A stretch of 64,000 nt of DNA, taken from assembly GCF_036014115.1 (NCBI RefSeq), contig NZ_CP107913.1, positions 7,371,501 to 7,435,500 of the forward strand. The letters are read 5' to 3'. The stretch's first letter is position 1. Every line of letters starts with the position of its first letter. The DNA is from Streptomyces sp. NBC_00448. GTDB taxonomy: Bacteria; Actinomycetota; Actinomycetes; Streptomycetales; Streptomycetaceae. The notes under the pieces are model-generated. The model did not search any database and had not been told where the DNA came from. It saw only the letters and a program-made list of their open reading frames with translations. The position numbers and the translations under genes were made by a program. Shown in pieces: positions 9,783-18,814 of the stretch.

Positions 9783-12422
9783 CTACGCGGCCGGGGTCGT
9801 GCCGGTGACCGTCGCGGCCGGGCCGGTGCCCGCGCCGGTGACGGCGGCGACGCCGACCGTGTACGGCGTGCCGGGCGTCAGATCGCCGAGCACGCGGAAC
9901 ATCGCGTGCGCCGACGGCTGGGTGACCAGCACGTCCCGGCCGGCCACGTCGACCGTGCGGCTGCCCGAGGGGTCGGTGACCGTGATCCGGTAGCCGATGA
10001 CGGGGGAGTCGCCGACGACGGTCGGGGGCGTCCAGTCCAGGGTCGCGGCGGTGGCCTGGGCCTTCAGCTTGAGTCCGGTCGGAGCCGCGGCCGGCACGGT
10101 GGCGGCCTTCGGGGCCAGCGGCGCCGAGGGCAGCGAAGGCGCGCTGTCGCCATGGGAGTTCACCGCCGTGACCGTCACGGTGTAGGCGACGCCGTCGGTG
10201 AGGCCGGTGAGCCGGACCAGCGCCGTGGCGGCGAAGTCGGCGGCGGAGACGAAGGCGGTCGCCGCCGTGTGCCCGGCGGGGTCCGCGGCCGTCACCCGGT
10301 ACCCCAGCAGCGCCGAACCGCCGTCCGCCCAGGTGGGGTTGAAGGCGGTGTACAGCGTGCCGGACGCACCGACGGCCGTCGCGACCCGGGTCGGCGCCAC
10401 CGGCACCGACACCGGGGCGAACCGCCGTGCGAGGACGCTGCGGTAGGCGGGCTCCAGGCCCGCGTCGGCGACCACGCCGGCGGGGGCGTCGGACGCCGAG
10501 GCGATCAGGTGGTTGCCCTGCGTCACCACGCCCTTGTTGCTGCCGTCGGCGTCACCCTGCTCCCACCAGTTGCCGGAGATGAGGGTCGGGTCGTTGTTGT
10601 GGAGGGTGTCGCGGTAGTCCACGTGGGTGCTGGCGACGTTGGCGTACGACGCGCCGTAGAGCACGTTCCCCGACACGGTCTCGTAGGTGCAGCCGTTGTC
10701 GGTGTAGACGCTCTTGCCGAGGCCGAACTGCGTGTGGATGACGTTGCCGGTGACCTTCTCGCCGGTGGCCATCGAACTGCCGGTCAGGCCCTGGGTGTAG
10801 ATGCCGCCGCCGTCGTCGAGGCCCTGCATGTAGTCGGTGATGAGGTTGTCGCTGACGGTGTTGTCGTGGCTGTCGTTGGGCGTGGCGGGCGAGCCGATCT
10901 TGTCCGGCCAGCCGCCCCAGCCCATCGAGATCCCGGAGTAGCCGACGTGGTCGATCTGGTTGTGGGAGATCAGGTCGTGCTGCGTGTAGCCGTTGACGAT
11001 GGGCACACCGCCGGTGAACTCCCTTGGCAGGGCGTAGAGATGGTTGTCCGTCAGCTGGACGTCGCGGGTGACGTCGGCGTCGTCGGTGGGCAGCGCCTGG
11101 TCCACGCCGCCGACCTCCACGCCGTTGCCCGAGATGTCGGTGAAGACGCTGCCGCGCACGGTGGTGTGCTGCGTGCCGTCGCCCAACTCCAGCCCGGCCG
11201 CGCCGAGATGGACGAACGCGTCGTCGCTGAAGTCGAGGTCGCGGCCGTGGTCGATCGCCACGTTGCCGGGCTCCTTGGTCCAGGCGCCGAACGGGCACTG
11301 CCCGCCGGCCTGGAAGCCGCACAGGCCCTCGGTGGCGTAGCCGGTCGGGCCCGAGATGGTGTAGCCGGCCTGGATCTCGGAGAAGCCCTCCGGGGAGGAG
11401 GGGGTCAGCCAGGTGGCGTAGGAGAACTGCAGGCCGCGGAAGGCCACGTCGTGCAGCGGCGCGGCGGCGGTGCCCCGCCCGTCGACGAGCTTCTCCAGCG
11501 CGGGCGCCTCCACGTCGGCGCGGGGCAGGTCCTCGCCCTTGCGCGGCATGTAGTAGACGGTGTGCGCGGCGCGGTCGAGGTACCACTCGCCCGGGGTGTC
11601 CAGGAGTTCCCTGGCGTTCTCCATGTACGTCACGTGGGCGCCGTTGGTGAGCGCGCCGGGCCCCACCATGCTGACGGTGCGGCCGGGGATGTCCGGGAAC
11701 TCCACCCGCTTGTTGGAGTTGTCCCAGCACGGCTGGACCATGGTGACGGTCGTGCCGGACGCCGAGGCGACGTCGCAGCGCGGCTGCGTCCACTGGCCGA
11801 GGCCGTCGCGCACCATGTTCCACAGCGTCTCGCCGCTGGTGTAGACGAACTCGGCGCCGGCGATGTCGGGCCACTTCGCGAGGGTGTCACTTGCGGCGGT
11901 GTAGCCGGTGGCGGTCTTGGTGAGGGTGACCGGGACCTGGCCGGCGGCGCGGGTGGCGCGCACGCCGTCGACGTACAGCTGCCGGGTGTCGGAGAGCCCG
12001 CGGGGTGCCGGGGCGGCCCACAGGCCGCTGTGCCCCGTGACCTGGTGCCAGCCGGTGACCTGCTTGCCGCCGCTGATCACGGCCTTGCCGCTGCCCTGCC
12101 AGACCACCTGGTGGCCGCCTGACCCGGAGTCGCGCGAGTCGAGCGTGAGCGGATGGTCCAACCGGTAGGTGCCGTCGACCAGATGGACGGTCAGATCCGC
12201 GGCCAGGTGGTGGTCCCGCTGCCGGACGAGGTCCTGGGCGCGCGCCAGGGTGCGCACGGGGTGGCGCGCGTCGCCCGCGGCGTGGTCGTTGCCGTACGGC
12301 GCGACGTAGACGTCTTGGGAGGGGGGAGCGGCGTCGGCCGCCGGGCCGGTGGCGGCGATGCCGCCGATCGCCACCGCGGTGGCGGCGAGTATCGGCCACA
12401 GTCTTCTTCTGAGCACGGTCAT
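9783..12422 (-). CDS. Secreted right-handed beta-helix protein with two C-terminal FnIII domains
   Basis: 879 aa from ATG at 12422. A Sec signal peptide ends near residue 31 (AADA). The mature protein opens with DVYVAPYGND followed by HPVRTLARAQDLVRQ, the entry of a pectate-lyase-like parallel beta-helix. An Ig-like insert leads to RQLYVDGVRATRA, and the helix coils then run to about residue 640. Two FnIII domains (about 670-765 and 780-879) end the protein. The N-terminal layout resembles GH141/GH120-type beta-helix glycosidases as I remember them, so a fucosidase or xylosidase role is possible but unproven. The frame stays open upstream to 14900, but that part is antisense noise across the GH95 gene. 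It lies 59 bp downstream of the GH95 gene on the same strand, probably co-transcribed. Confidence 0.75.
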   Translation of the reverse strand: MTVLRRRLWPILAATAVAIGGIAATGPAADAAPPSQDVYVAPYGNDHAAGDARHPVRTLARAQDLVRQRDHHLAADLTVHLVDGTYRLDHPLTLDSRDSGSGGHQVVWQGSGKAVISGGKQVTGWHQVTGHSGLWAAPAPRGLSDTRQLYVDGVRATRAAGQVPVTLTKTATGYTAASDTLAKWPDIAGAEFVYTSGETLWNMVRDGLGQWTQPRCDVASASGTTVTMVQPCWDNSNKRVEFPDIPGRTVSMVGPGALTNGAHVTYMENARELLDTPGEWYLDRAAHTVYYMPRKGEDLPRADVEAPALEKLVDGRGTAAAPLHDVAFRGLQFSYATWLTPSSPEGFSEIQAGYTISGPTGYATEGLCGFQAGGQCPFGAWTKEPGNVAIDHGRDLDFSDDAFVHLGAAGLELGDGTQHTTVRGSVFTDISGNGVEVGGVDQALPTDDADVTRDVQLTDNHLYALPREFTGGVPIVNGYTQHDLISHNQIDHVGYSGISMGWGGWPDKIGSPATPNDSHDNTVSDNLITDYMQGLDDGGGIYTQGLTGSSMATGEKVTGNVIHTQFGLGKSVYTDNGCTYETVSGNVLYGASYANVASTHVDYRDTLHNNDPTLISGNWWEQGDADGSNKGVVTQGNHLIASASDAPAGVVADAGLEPAYRSVLARRFAPVSVPVAPTRVATAVGASGTLYTAFNPTWADGGSALLGYRVTAADPAGHTAATAFVSAADFAATALVRLTGLTDGVAYTVTVTAVNSHGDSAPSLPSAPLAPKAATVPAAAPTGLKLKAQATAATLDWTPPTVVGDSPVIGYRITVTDPSGSRTVDVAGRDVLVTQPSAHAMFRVLGDLTPGTPYTVGVAAVTGAGTGPAATVTGTTPAA

Positions 12423-12481
12423 CGTCCTTCGGGTCGGGAGCGGGGAGTGCGACGGCGCCTTGTCCGCGCCGCGCGGGGCGA

Positions 12482-14857
12482 TCACGCCGGCAGGCCCCAG
12501 CGCGGGGCGGGGGCGTTGGCGGGGACCGGGGCGAGGCCGGTCGAGGGGCGGGTGCCGCGCGGGTTGACCCACGCCTCCTGGCCGCGGGCCAGCTCGATCC
12601 GCAGGGTGCCGCCGCCGAGGTCGGTGTACGGCAGCGCGCGGCCGGCGCCGTCGCTCACCTCCAGCGGGCCGGCGATGTCGGTGCGCAGCACGCAGGGCGC
12701 CCCCGCCTCGCTGCGCAGCCGGGCCCAGCGGGTGGTGCCGCCCTGGCGGGAGGCGCTGAGCAGGAAGGCGCCCTGGGTGCGGAAGTCGTGCAGCGCGACG
12801 TCCTTCCAGGTCGAAGGGACCGCCGGGAAGAGCCGGATGACGCCGCCCCAGCTCTGGCAGAGCATGTCGTGCAGGGACTGCGCGGCCGACAGCGGCGTCT
12901 CGATGACCGGCCCCGACTCCTTGTAGAGGGTGTTGGGCTGGACGTAGAGCCGCAGCAGGTCGGAGAGGTACCCGGCCGCCGCGTCGCCGTCGAGCATCTG
13001 GGCGGAGAAGGAGGCCGCGCCGGTGTAGCTGTAGCCCTGGAGCGCGCCGGTGAAGCTGATCCAGTGGTCGACCGAGGTCCTGATCAGGTCCCGGTTCTCC
13101 GGCTGCTCCCAGTTGACGAGGTACAGCGGGTAGACCGACAGCATGTGCGAGTAGTGCCGGTGCGACATCGCGAACGGCTGCCCGGCGCCGATCATGAAGC
13201 CGTCGGCGTCGACGGGCGGCGGCACGAGCCGCAGCAGCACCTCGCGCCAGCGCGGCGCCAGCGGGTCGTCGATGCCGAGGGTCTGCGCGGACTCCAGCAG
13301 CGTGGTGCAGCCCCAACGGATCAGTGCCAGGTCGAAGTTGGTGTCGGGGGTGTCCACGCCGTACTCCGGCGAGAAGGTCTTCGGCAGGTGCAGCCGGCCG
13401 TCGCTGCCGGGCTCCAGGAAGTGCAGGTAGTAGTTGACCGACTTGCGCAGCAGCGGGAAGACGACGTCGCTGAGGATCGACTCGTCCATCGTGTGACGGT
13501 AGGAGAGCCACACGTTGTGCAGCGCCCAGGTGAGGTTGCCGATCTCGGGTGTGGGCGGGTCCTGCCCCGGGATGCCGCCACCGGTGCCGCCGGGGCCGCT
13601 GTCCAGGCCGTGGCTGAGGGTGATGTCGTTGGAGCGGGCGATGACCAGGGAGTCGGAGCGGTAGGCGGGCGCGGTCTGCGCCTTGACGTTCTCCCGGAAC
13701 TCGCTCAACGAGCGGGTCAGCCCGTCCAGTTCGAGGTGGTTGGAGCCGTGGATGAGCCAGTACTCCAGCTGCACGTTGAGGTTCCACCAGGACGCGGGCC
13801 ACGGCGTCGGCTCCAGCCAGGGGCCGGTGGTCGCCATCACCGGGGCGTCGCGGCGCGCGGCCGAGGCGACCTTGTACAGCTGTATCCAGTAGAAGCTCTG
13901 CAACCGCGCGTCCGGGACGGACAGGAAGCTCTTGCGGTAGTAGGCGTGCCACCACGCCCGGTGATCCGCGGTGAGCGCGGACATCGGCAGCGGCGCCGTC
14001 TCGCGCACGCTGCGCAGCGCCGCCTGGGTGGCGCTCGTACCGGGGAAGGAGTGCGCGACGGCCGCGTACAGGGTGCGGGCCTGGCCGCGTCGGACCTCCC
14101 GCCACGCGGTGACGTGCTGGCCGCCGGAGAGCAGGGACTGCACCGCGGCCCGCTCCGTGCCGTGGTCGCCCACGACGGCGGGCGGGTTGCCGGTGTAGCC
14201 GTCGGGCAGCGGTTTGAAGGCGGCCCGCGGGCTGATGGCGTCGGCGGGGTGGAACGTCCAGACGAGGTCGCGCTCCCCCGTGGACGGTGTCACCTCGACG
14301 GCCAGTACCGAACGGGAGTTGTGGACGATCGCCCGCAGCCGCAGCGTGCCCGCGGTGGTGGTGACCGTGCCGGACAGCTCGCTGTTCCACAGGTCGAGCC
14401 GCCAGTCGACGGCGGTGACGGTGCCGACCGGCTCCAGCGTGAAGTACCCGATGGGCAGCCGGGCCAGGCCGAAGACGGAGCCGAACTCGGGCCGGTGGTC
14501 CTGCACTTCGCTGTGCTGGACGTTGAAGCGGATCGCGTTCGCGCCCGGTTCCGCGTAGATGCCGGAGCCCAGGAAGCCGTTGCCGAGGAACGGTCCCTCC
14601 TCCCAGGTGGCGGGCATCTTCTGCCAGACCAGGTCGGAGTCGGCGAGGATCTCGGTCCAGGGCCGGTCGCCGTGCGCGTCGACGGACAGTCCCGCGGCGG
14701 CGGCCGGACCGGGCGCGTCCGCAGGCCCGGTCGCGGTCGCCGGTTCCGCCGCTGCCGCGGTTCCGCTCACCCCGGCGCTGACCCCGGCGCCCACCGCGGC
14801 ACCCGCCAGCGCACCGCCCAGCACCCTGCGGCGGGACACCCCGCCCTTGTCCTGCAT
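12482..14857 (-). CDS. Tat-exported GH95-family alpha-L-fucosidase-like enzyme
   Basis: 791 aa. A twin-arginine signal (SRRRVLGGALAG) starts at residue 9 and is followed by an Ala-rich stretch. The catalytic signature of GH95 is present: NLN at 359-361 in WWNLNVQLEYW (the two Asn that activate water in the inverting mechanism) and the candidate general acid E498 in TFSPEYG. HRHYSHMLSVYP (566-577) and FPAVPSTW near the C-terminus are also family hallmarks. Compared with classical NINxQMNYWP and SPENG, it has LEYW and SPEYG, so specificity may differ (alpha-L-fucose versus alpha-L-galactose, or another linkage). It is divergent from the GH27 alpha-galactosidase gene, sharing a 242-bp promoter region. 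Confidence 0.8.
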   Translation of the reverse strand: MQDKGGVSRRRVLGGALAGAAVGAGVSAGVSGTAAAAEPATATGPADAPGPAAAAGLSVDAHGDRPWTEILADSDLVWQKMPATWEEGPFLGNGFLGSGIYAEPGANAIRFNVQHSEVQDHRPEFGSVFGLARLPIGYFTLEPVGTVTAVDWRLDLWNSELSGTVTTTAGTLRLRAIVHNSRSVLAVEVTPSTGERDLVWTFHPADAISPRAAFKPLPDGYTGNPPAVVGDHGTERAAVQSLLSGGQHVTAWREVRRGQARTLYAAVAHSFPGTSATQAALRSVRETAPLPMSALTADHRAWWHAYYRKSFLSVPDARLQSFYWIQLYKVASAARRDAPVMATTGPWLEPTPWPASWWNLNVQLEYWLIHGSNHLELDGLTRSLSEFRENVKAQTAPAYRSDSLVIARSNDITLSHGLDSGPGGTGGGIPGQDPPTPEIGNLTWALHNVWLSYRHTMDESILSDVVFPLLRKSVNYYLHFLEPGSDGRLHLPKTFSPEYGVDTPDTNFDLALIRWGCTTLLESAQTLGIDDPLAPRWREVLLRLVPPPVDADGFMIGAGQPFAMSHRHYSHMLSVYPLYLVNWEQPENRDLIRTSVDHWISFTGALQGYSYTGAASFSAQMLDGDAAAGYLSDLLRLYVQPNTLYKESGPVIETPLSAAQSLHDMLCQSWGGVIRLFPAVPSTWKDVALHDFRTQGAFLLSASRQGGTTRWARLRSEAGAPCVLRTDIAGPLEVSDGAGRALPYTDLGGGTLRIELARGQEAWVNPRGTRPSTGLAPVPANAPAPRWGLPA

Positions 14858-14900
14858 AACGCCTCCTGAGTATCTGAGTGGAGTTCATGTATGCACACAC

Positions 14901-15006
14901 TCATCGGATCTATTTGCAGCGGGACGCTAAGGCGGCGCGGGTTCTACGTCAAGGAGGTGCGCAGAGGTCCTTCCATACTTGCTCGGTGAGGGGTAGTCAT
15001 CGGATC
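14901..15006. repeat. Two direct copies of TCATCGGATC in the GH95/GH27 promoter region
   Basis: TCATCGGATCTATTTG (14901-14916) and TCATCGGATCAATCTG (14997-15012) match at 14 of 16 positions and lie 96 bp apart, one nearer each divergent gene. This fits a regulator that controls both directions. Confidence 0.4.
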
Positions 15007-15048
15007 AATCTGTTGACGCGTGCACGGCGGGGGTGTATCACCGATCCT

Positions 15049-15064
15049 GTTCACCACCGTGAAC
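15049..15064. promoter_or_regulatory. Inverted repeat GTTCAC-N4-GTGAAC before GH27 gene
   Basis: Perfect 6-bp arms with spacer CACC, ending 36 bp before the GH27 ATG. The symmetry is operator-like, possibly for a LacI- or GntR-type protein. No promoter hexamers are convincing around it. Confidence 0.4.
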
Positions 15065-15099
15065 CCGATTCAGTGACCTGAGTCCCGAGGAGCCGCACG

Positions 15100-16443
15100 A
15101 TGCGTCTGACGAATCGTCACCTGATCCCCGCGCTGGCCCTGATCCTGGCGGGCACCGGAACGCTGCTCGCCGCCCCGGCGAGCGGCGCGACGGATGCCGC
15201 CGCCGCCCACCCGCCGGCCGTCCGCACCGCCGCCGTCCCGCCGATGGGCTGGAGCAGTTGGAGCTTCATCCGCAGCAAGCCCACCGCGCAGAACATCGAG
15301 GCGCAGGGCCTGGCCATGCACACCAGCGGCCTGCAGGCGCACGGTTATCACTACGTCAACATCGACGCCGGCTGGTCGGACCACCTCGACGCCTACGGCC
15401 GCTGGGCCTGGAACACCACGAGTTTCCCCGACGGCATCCCCGCCGTCGCCTCGTACCTGCACCGCCTCGGCCTGAAGTTCGGCATCTACCTCACGCCCGG
15501 CATCCCCAAGGCGGCCGTCGCCGCGAACCTGCCGATCGAGGGCACGCCGTACCACCTCGCCGACATCGCGGACACCACGCAGCCCGGCAACACCCACGAC
15601 GACTCCTGGCGGATCGACTTCAGCAAGCCGGGCGCGCAGGAGTACGTCCAGGGCTACGCGAACCTCCTCGCGTCCTGGGGCGTGGACTACATCAAGATGG
15701 ACTTCGTCGGCCCGGGCGGCGGCCTCGTCCCCGGCGACCAGCGGCCTGACATGGCGGCCTGGCACCAGGCGATCCAGCACACCGGCCGCTCGATCGATCT
15801 GGAGCTGTCCAACTCGCTCAGCATCGCCGACGCCGACTTCTGGAAGGCCAACAGCAACGGTTGGCGGATCGACGGCGACATCGAGTGCTACCACTGCACG
15901 ACGGTCGGGCTGACCGACTGGCCGCACGTGCTCAAGCGGTTCACCGACGAACCCGCGTGGGTGCCCTACGGCAGCCGCGGGGGCTGGAACGACCTGGACT
16001 CCCTGGAGCTCGGCAACGGCGCCGACGACGGCCTCACGCCCGACGAGCGCCAGACCACGATGACCCTGTGGGCGATCTCCGCCGCGCCGCTGCTGCTCGG
16101 CACGGACCTCACCAAGCTCGACCCGGACGACCTCAAGGCGCTGACCAACGACGAGGTGCTCGCGGTGGACCGGGCCGGGCACCCTGCCCGGCCGGTGTCG
16201 CAGGCGACGCCGCAGCAGGTGTGGTTCAGCAGGAACGGCGACGGCAGCTACACGGTGGCGCTGTTCAACCTCGCCGACAGCCCCGCGCAGGTCACCGCCG
16301 ACTGGAGCGACCTGGGAGCCCACGGCCGGCGCGGCCGGGTCCGCGATCTGTGGACGCACCAGAATCTGGGCGTCGAGCAGGGCGGCGTCTCAGCGACCCT
16401 GCCCGCCCACGGGTCGCGCCTGCTGAAGGTGTTCGTCCACTGA
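15100..16443 (+). CDS. Secreted GH27 alpha-galactosidase
   Basis: Retaining alpha-galactosidase (or beta-L-arabinopyranosidase) of clan GH-D, 447 aa. ATG at 15100 follows GAGGAG. A Sec signal peptide runs to about residue 30 (PASGA). The mature protein starts with the family hallmark PPMGWSSWS (48-56); IDAGW lies at 88-92, the nucleophile D201 in YIKMDFVG, and the acid/base D261 in WRIDGDI. The C-terminal antiparallel beta domain is present (about 350-447). Length is normal for a single-module GH27. It shares the divergent promoter region with GH95 and converges on the isomerase gene. Confidence 0.9.
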   Translation: MRLTNRHLIPALALILAGTGTLLAAPASGATDAAAAHPPAVRTAAVPPMGWSSWSFIRSKPTAQNIEAQGLAMHTSGLQAHGYHYVNIDAGWSDHLDAYGRWAWNTTSFPDGIPAVASYLHRLGLKFGIYLTPGIPKAAVAANLPIEGTPYHLADIADTTQPGNTHDDSWRIDFSKPGAQEYVQGYANLLASWGVDYIKMDFVGPGGGLVPGDQRPDMAAWHQAIQHTGRSIDLELSNSLSIADADFWKANSNGWRIDGDIECYHCTTVGLTDWPHVLKRFTDEPAWVPYGSRGGWNDLDSLELGNGADDGLTPDERQTTMTLWAISAAPLLLGTDLTKLDPDDLKALTNDEVLAVDRAGHPARPVSQATPQQVWFSRNGDGSYTVALFNLADSPAQVTADWSDLGAHGRRGRVRDLWTHQNLGVEQGGVSATLPAHGSRLLKVFVH

Positions 16444-16449
16444 CGGCTG

Positions 16450-16496
16450 GGTGCGCCTGTCGCCGTCCCCCTGACCAGGACGGCGGCAGGCGCACC
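16450..16496. terminator. Hairpin between converging GH27 and isomerase genes
   Basis: 19-bp arms (16450-16468 and 16478-16496) with one T/G mismatch enclose a 9-nt loop, starting 7 bp after the GH27 stop. Confidence 0.8.
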
Positions 16497-16518
16497 GGTA
16501 CTCGGGTTGCCCGCGGGG

Positions 16519-17526
16519 TCAGGACGACGAGCTGAACGCCGAGTCGAAGGACGACTCCGGCGGCTCGATCGCGGCCAGCGCCCTGACGTGCGCGAGCGCC
16601 TGCGGGGCGCCCAGCAGGCGGTCCATCCCGGCGTCCTCCCACTCCACCGAGATCGGGCCGTCGTAGCCGATGCTGTTGAGCATCCGGAAGACCGGTTCCC
16701 ACGGCACGTCGCCGTGGCCGGTGGAGACGAAGTCCCAGCCGCGCCGCGGGTCGCCCCACGGCAGGTGCGAGCCGAGCCGGCCGTTTCGCCCGTTCAGCTG
16801 CTTGACCGACTCCTTGCAGTCCACGTGGTAGATGCGGTCCTTGAAGTCGTAGAGGAAACCGACCGGGTCGAGGTCCTGCCACACGAAGTGGCTCGGGTCG
16901 AAGTTCAGCCCGAACGCCGGGCGGTGGCCGATCGCCTCCAGGGTGCGGACCGTGGACCAGTAGTCGTAGGCGATCTCGCTCGGGTGCACCTCGTGGGCGA
17001 AGCGCACCCCGACCTCGTCGAAGACGTCGAGGATCGGGTTCCAGCGGTCGGCGAAGTCCTGGTAGCCGCGGTCGATCATCTCCGGCGGGACCGGCGGGAA
17101 CATCGCCACGGTGTGCCAGATCGACGAACCGGTGAAGCCCACCACGGTCTTGACCCCGAAGGCCGCGGCGGCCCGCGCGGTGTTCTTGATCTCCTCGGCG
17201 GCGCGCTGCCGCACGCCCTCGGGCTCGCCGTCGCCCCAGATCCGGGCCGGCAGGATGCCCTTGTGCCGCTCGTCGATCGGGTGGTCGCACACCGCCTGCC
17301 CGGTGAGGTGGCAGGAGATCGTCCAGCTGCGCAGCCCGTGCTTCTCCAGGGTGTCGCGCAGCCGCGGCAGGTAGGAGTCGTCGCTCAGCGCCGCCTCCAC
17401 GTCGAAGTGGTCGCCCCAGCAGGCGATCTCCAGGCCGTCGTAGCCCCACTCGGAGGCGAGCCGGCACACCTCGGTGAACGGCAGGTCGGCGAACTGGCCG
17501 GTGAAGAGGGTGACGGGTCGGGCCAT
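16519..17526 (-). CDS. Sugar phosphate isomerase/epimerase (xylose-isomerase-like TIM barrel)
   Basis: 335 aa; ATG at 17526 has an AGGAGG site. It belongs to the AP-endonuclease-2/IolE-like TIM-barrel family, which isomerises or dehydrates sugars using a divalent metal. Likely metal ligands are the Glu of HEVHPSE, Asp and His of NFDPSHF, His of STGHGD, and the Glu of SVEWED near the C-terminus. There is no signal peptide, so it is cytoplasmic. It sits 79 bp downstream of the Gfo/Idh/MocA gene in the same direction. That pair is a common keto-sugar or inositol-type catabolic module. The exact substrate is not deducible. Confidence 0.8.
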   Translation of the reverse strand: MARPVTLFTGQFADLPFTEVCRLASEWGYDGLEIACWGDHFDVEAALSDDSYLPRLRDTLEKHGLRSWTISCHLTGQAVCDHPIDERHKGILPARIWGDGEPEGVRQRAAEEIKNTARAAAAFGVKTVVGFTGSSIWHTVAMFPPVPPEMIDRGYQDFADRWNPILDVFDEVGVRFAHEVHPSEIAYDYWSTVRTLEAIGHRPAFGLNFDPSHFVWQDLDPVGFLYDFKDRIYHVDCKESVKQLNGRNGRLGSHLPWGDPRRGWDFVSTGHGDVPWEPVFRMLNSIGYDGPISVEWEDAGMDRLLGAPQALAHVRALAAIEPPESSFDSAFSSSS

Positions 17527-17605
17527 GGCGTGGGTCCTCCTGCGGTCGGTCGTGAGGGTCGTGGGAGTCGTGACGTTCGTGAAGCCGGTGCGGGGGCGGC
17601 GCGGG

Positions 17606-18814
17606 TCAGGACGCGACCGGGATGTGCACGCCCAGTGCCGCGGCGCTGGACTCCACGGCCGCCAGCACCCGCTGCACCTGGAGCCCGTCGGCGAACGACG
17701 GCCGCGGGTCGGTCCCCTCGGCCACCGCCGTGACGAAGTCCCGCACCTGGTGGGTGAAGGAGTGCTCGTAGCCGATCAGATGGCCCGGCGGCCACCAGGC
17801 GGCCATGTACGGGTGGGTCGGCTCGGTCACCAGCAGCTTGCGGAAGCCCGCGGTGGCGGCGTCCTCGGTGCGGTCGTGGAAGGCCAGTTCGTTCATCGAC
17901 TCGGCGTCGAAGGCGAGGCTGCCCAGCGAGCCGCTGATCTCGATCCGCATCGCGTTCTTGTGCCCGGTGGCGAACCGGGTCGCCTCGAACACGCCGATCG
18001 CGCCGCCCTCGAACCGGGCGGTGAACACCGCCGCGTCGTCCACGGTCACCGCGCCGCGCTCGCTGGAGGCGGTGCCGGACAGGCCGCTGGAGCTGGCCGG
18101 CAGCGGCCGCTCGGCCACGAACGTCTCCAGCAGCGCGCCCACCGAGGAGATCCGCTGCCCGGTCAGGTACTGCGCCGCGTCGATGCTGTGCGCGCCCAGG
18201 TCGCCGAGCGCGCCCGACCCGGCCCGGTCCTTGCGCAGCCGCCAGGCGAGCGGGAACTCCGGGTCCACCAGCCAGTCCTGGAGGTACTGCGCCCGCACCT
18301 GGTGGATACGGCCCAGCCGGCCGTCCGCGACGAGCTGCCGGGCCAGCGCCAGCGCGGGCACCCGGCGGTAGTTGAAGGCGACCATGGAGCGCACCCCGGC
18401 CGCCCGGGCCTCCTCCGCCGCCACGGCCATCTCCTCGGCCTCCTCGACCGAGTTGGCCAGCGGCTTCTCGCACAGCACGTGCTTGCCCGCGGCGAGCGCC
18501 GCCAGCGCGATCTCGGCGTGGCTGTCGCCGGGCGTGCAGATGTCCACGACATCGATGTCCGGACGCGCCACGAGCACGCGCCAGTCGGTCTCGTACGACT
18601 CCCAGCCGTACCGCTCGGCGGACGCGCGGACGGACTCGGCGTCGCGCCCGCAGACGGCCGCCATCTCGACCCGGCGCGGCAGGTCGAAGAAGCGGCCCGC
18701 GGTGCGCCAGGCGTGCGAGTGGGCCGCGCCCATGAAGGCGTGCCCGACCATGCCTACGCGCAAGCCGGGCGCGGCTGCCGCCGCGTCCGTGGGCGGCGGG
18801 GGTGTTGACGTCAA
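17606..18814 (-). CDS. Gfo/Idh/MocA-family NAD(P)-dependent oxidoreductase
   Basis: 402 aa from a TTG start at 18814, chosen because AGGAGG lies just upstream. The Rossmann fold starts at residue 18 (LRVGMVGHAFMG). The family motif EKPLAN lies at 116-121, with the conserved Lys that helps catalysis. The C-terminal alpha/beta domain contains GDLGAHSIDAAQYL. It probably oxidises a sugar at C3 or C1, feeding the isomerase encoded next. Transcription is divergent from the second ROK regulator, which makes it a likely direct target. The start codon overlaps the palindrome TTGACGTCAA. Confidence 0.85.
   Translation of the reverse strand: MTSTPPPPTDAAAAAPGLRVGMVGHAFMGAAHSHAWRTAGRFFDLPRRVEMAAVCGRDAESVRASAERYGWESYETDWRVLVARPDIDVVDICTPGDSHAEIALAALAAGKHVLCEKPLANSVEEAEEMAVAAEEARAAGVRSMVAFNYRRVPALALARQLVADGRLGRIHQVRAQYLQDWLVDPEFPLAWRLRKDRAGSGALGDLGAHSIDAAQYLTGQRISSVGALLETFVAERPLPASSSGLSGTASSERGAVTVDDAAVFTARFEGGAIGVFEATRFATGHKNAMRIEISGSLGSLAFDAESMNELAFHDRTEDAATAGFRKLLVTEPTHPYMAAWWPPGHLIGYEHSFTHQVRDFVTAVAEGTDPRPSFADGLQVQRVLAAVESSAAALGVHIPVAS

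Noticed and set aside
12423..14900. Upstream in-frame extension of the beta-helix gene
   Set aside because: The extension overlaps the GH95 gene in another frame, is Arg/Pro-rich and has no conserved residues; the signal peptide at 12422 marks the true start.
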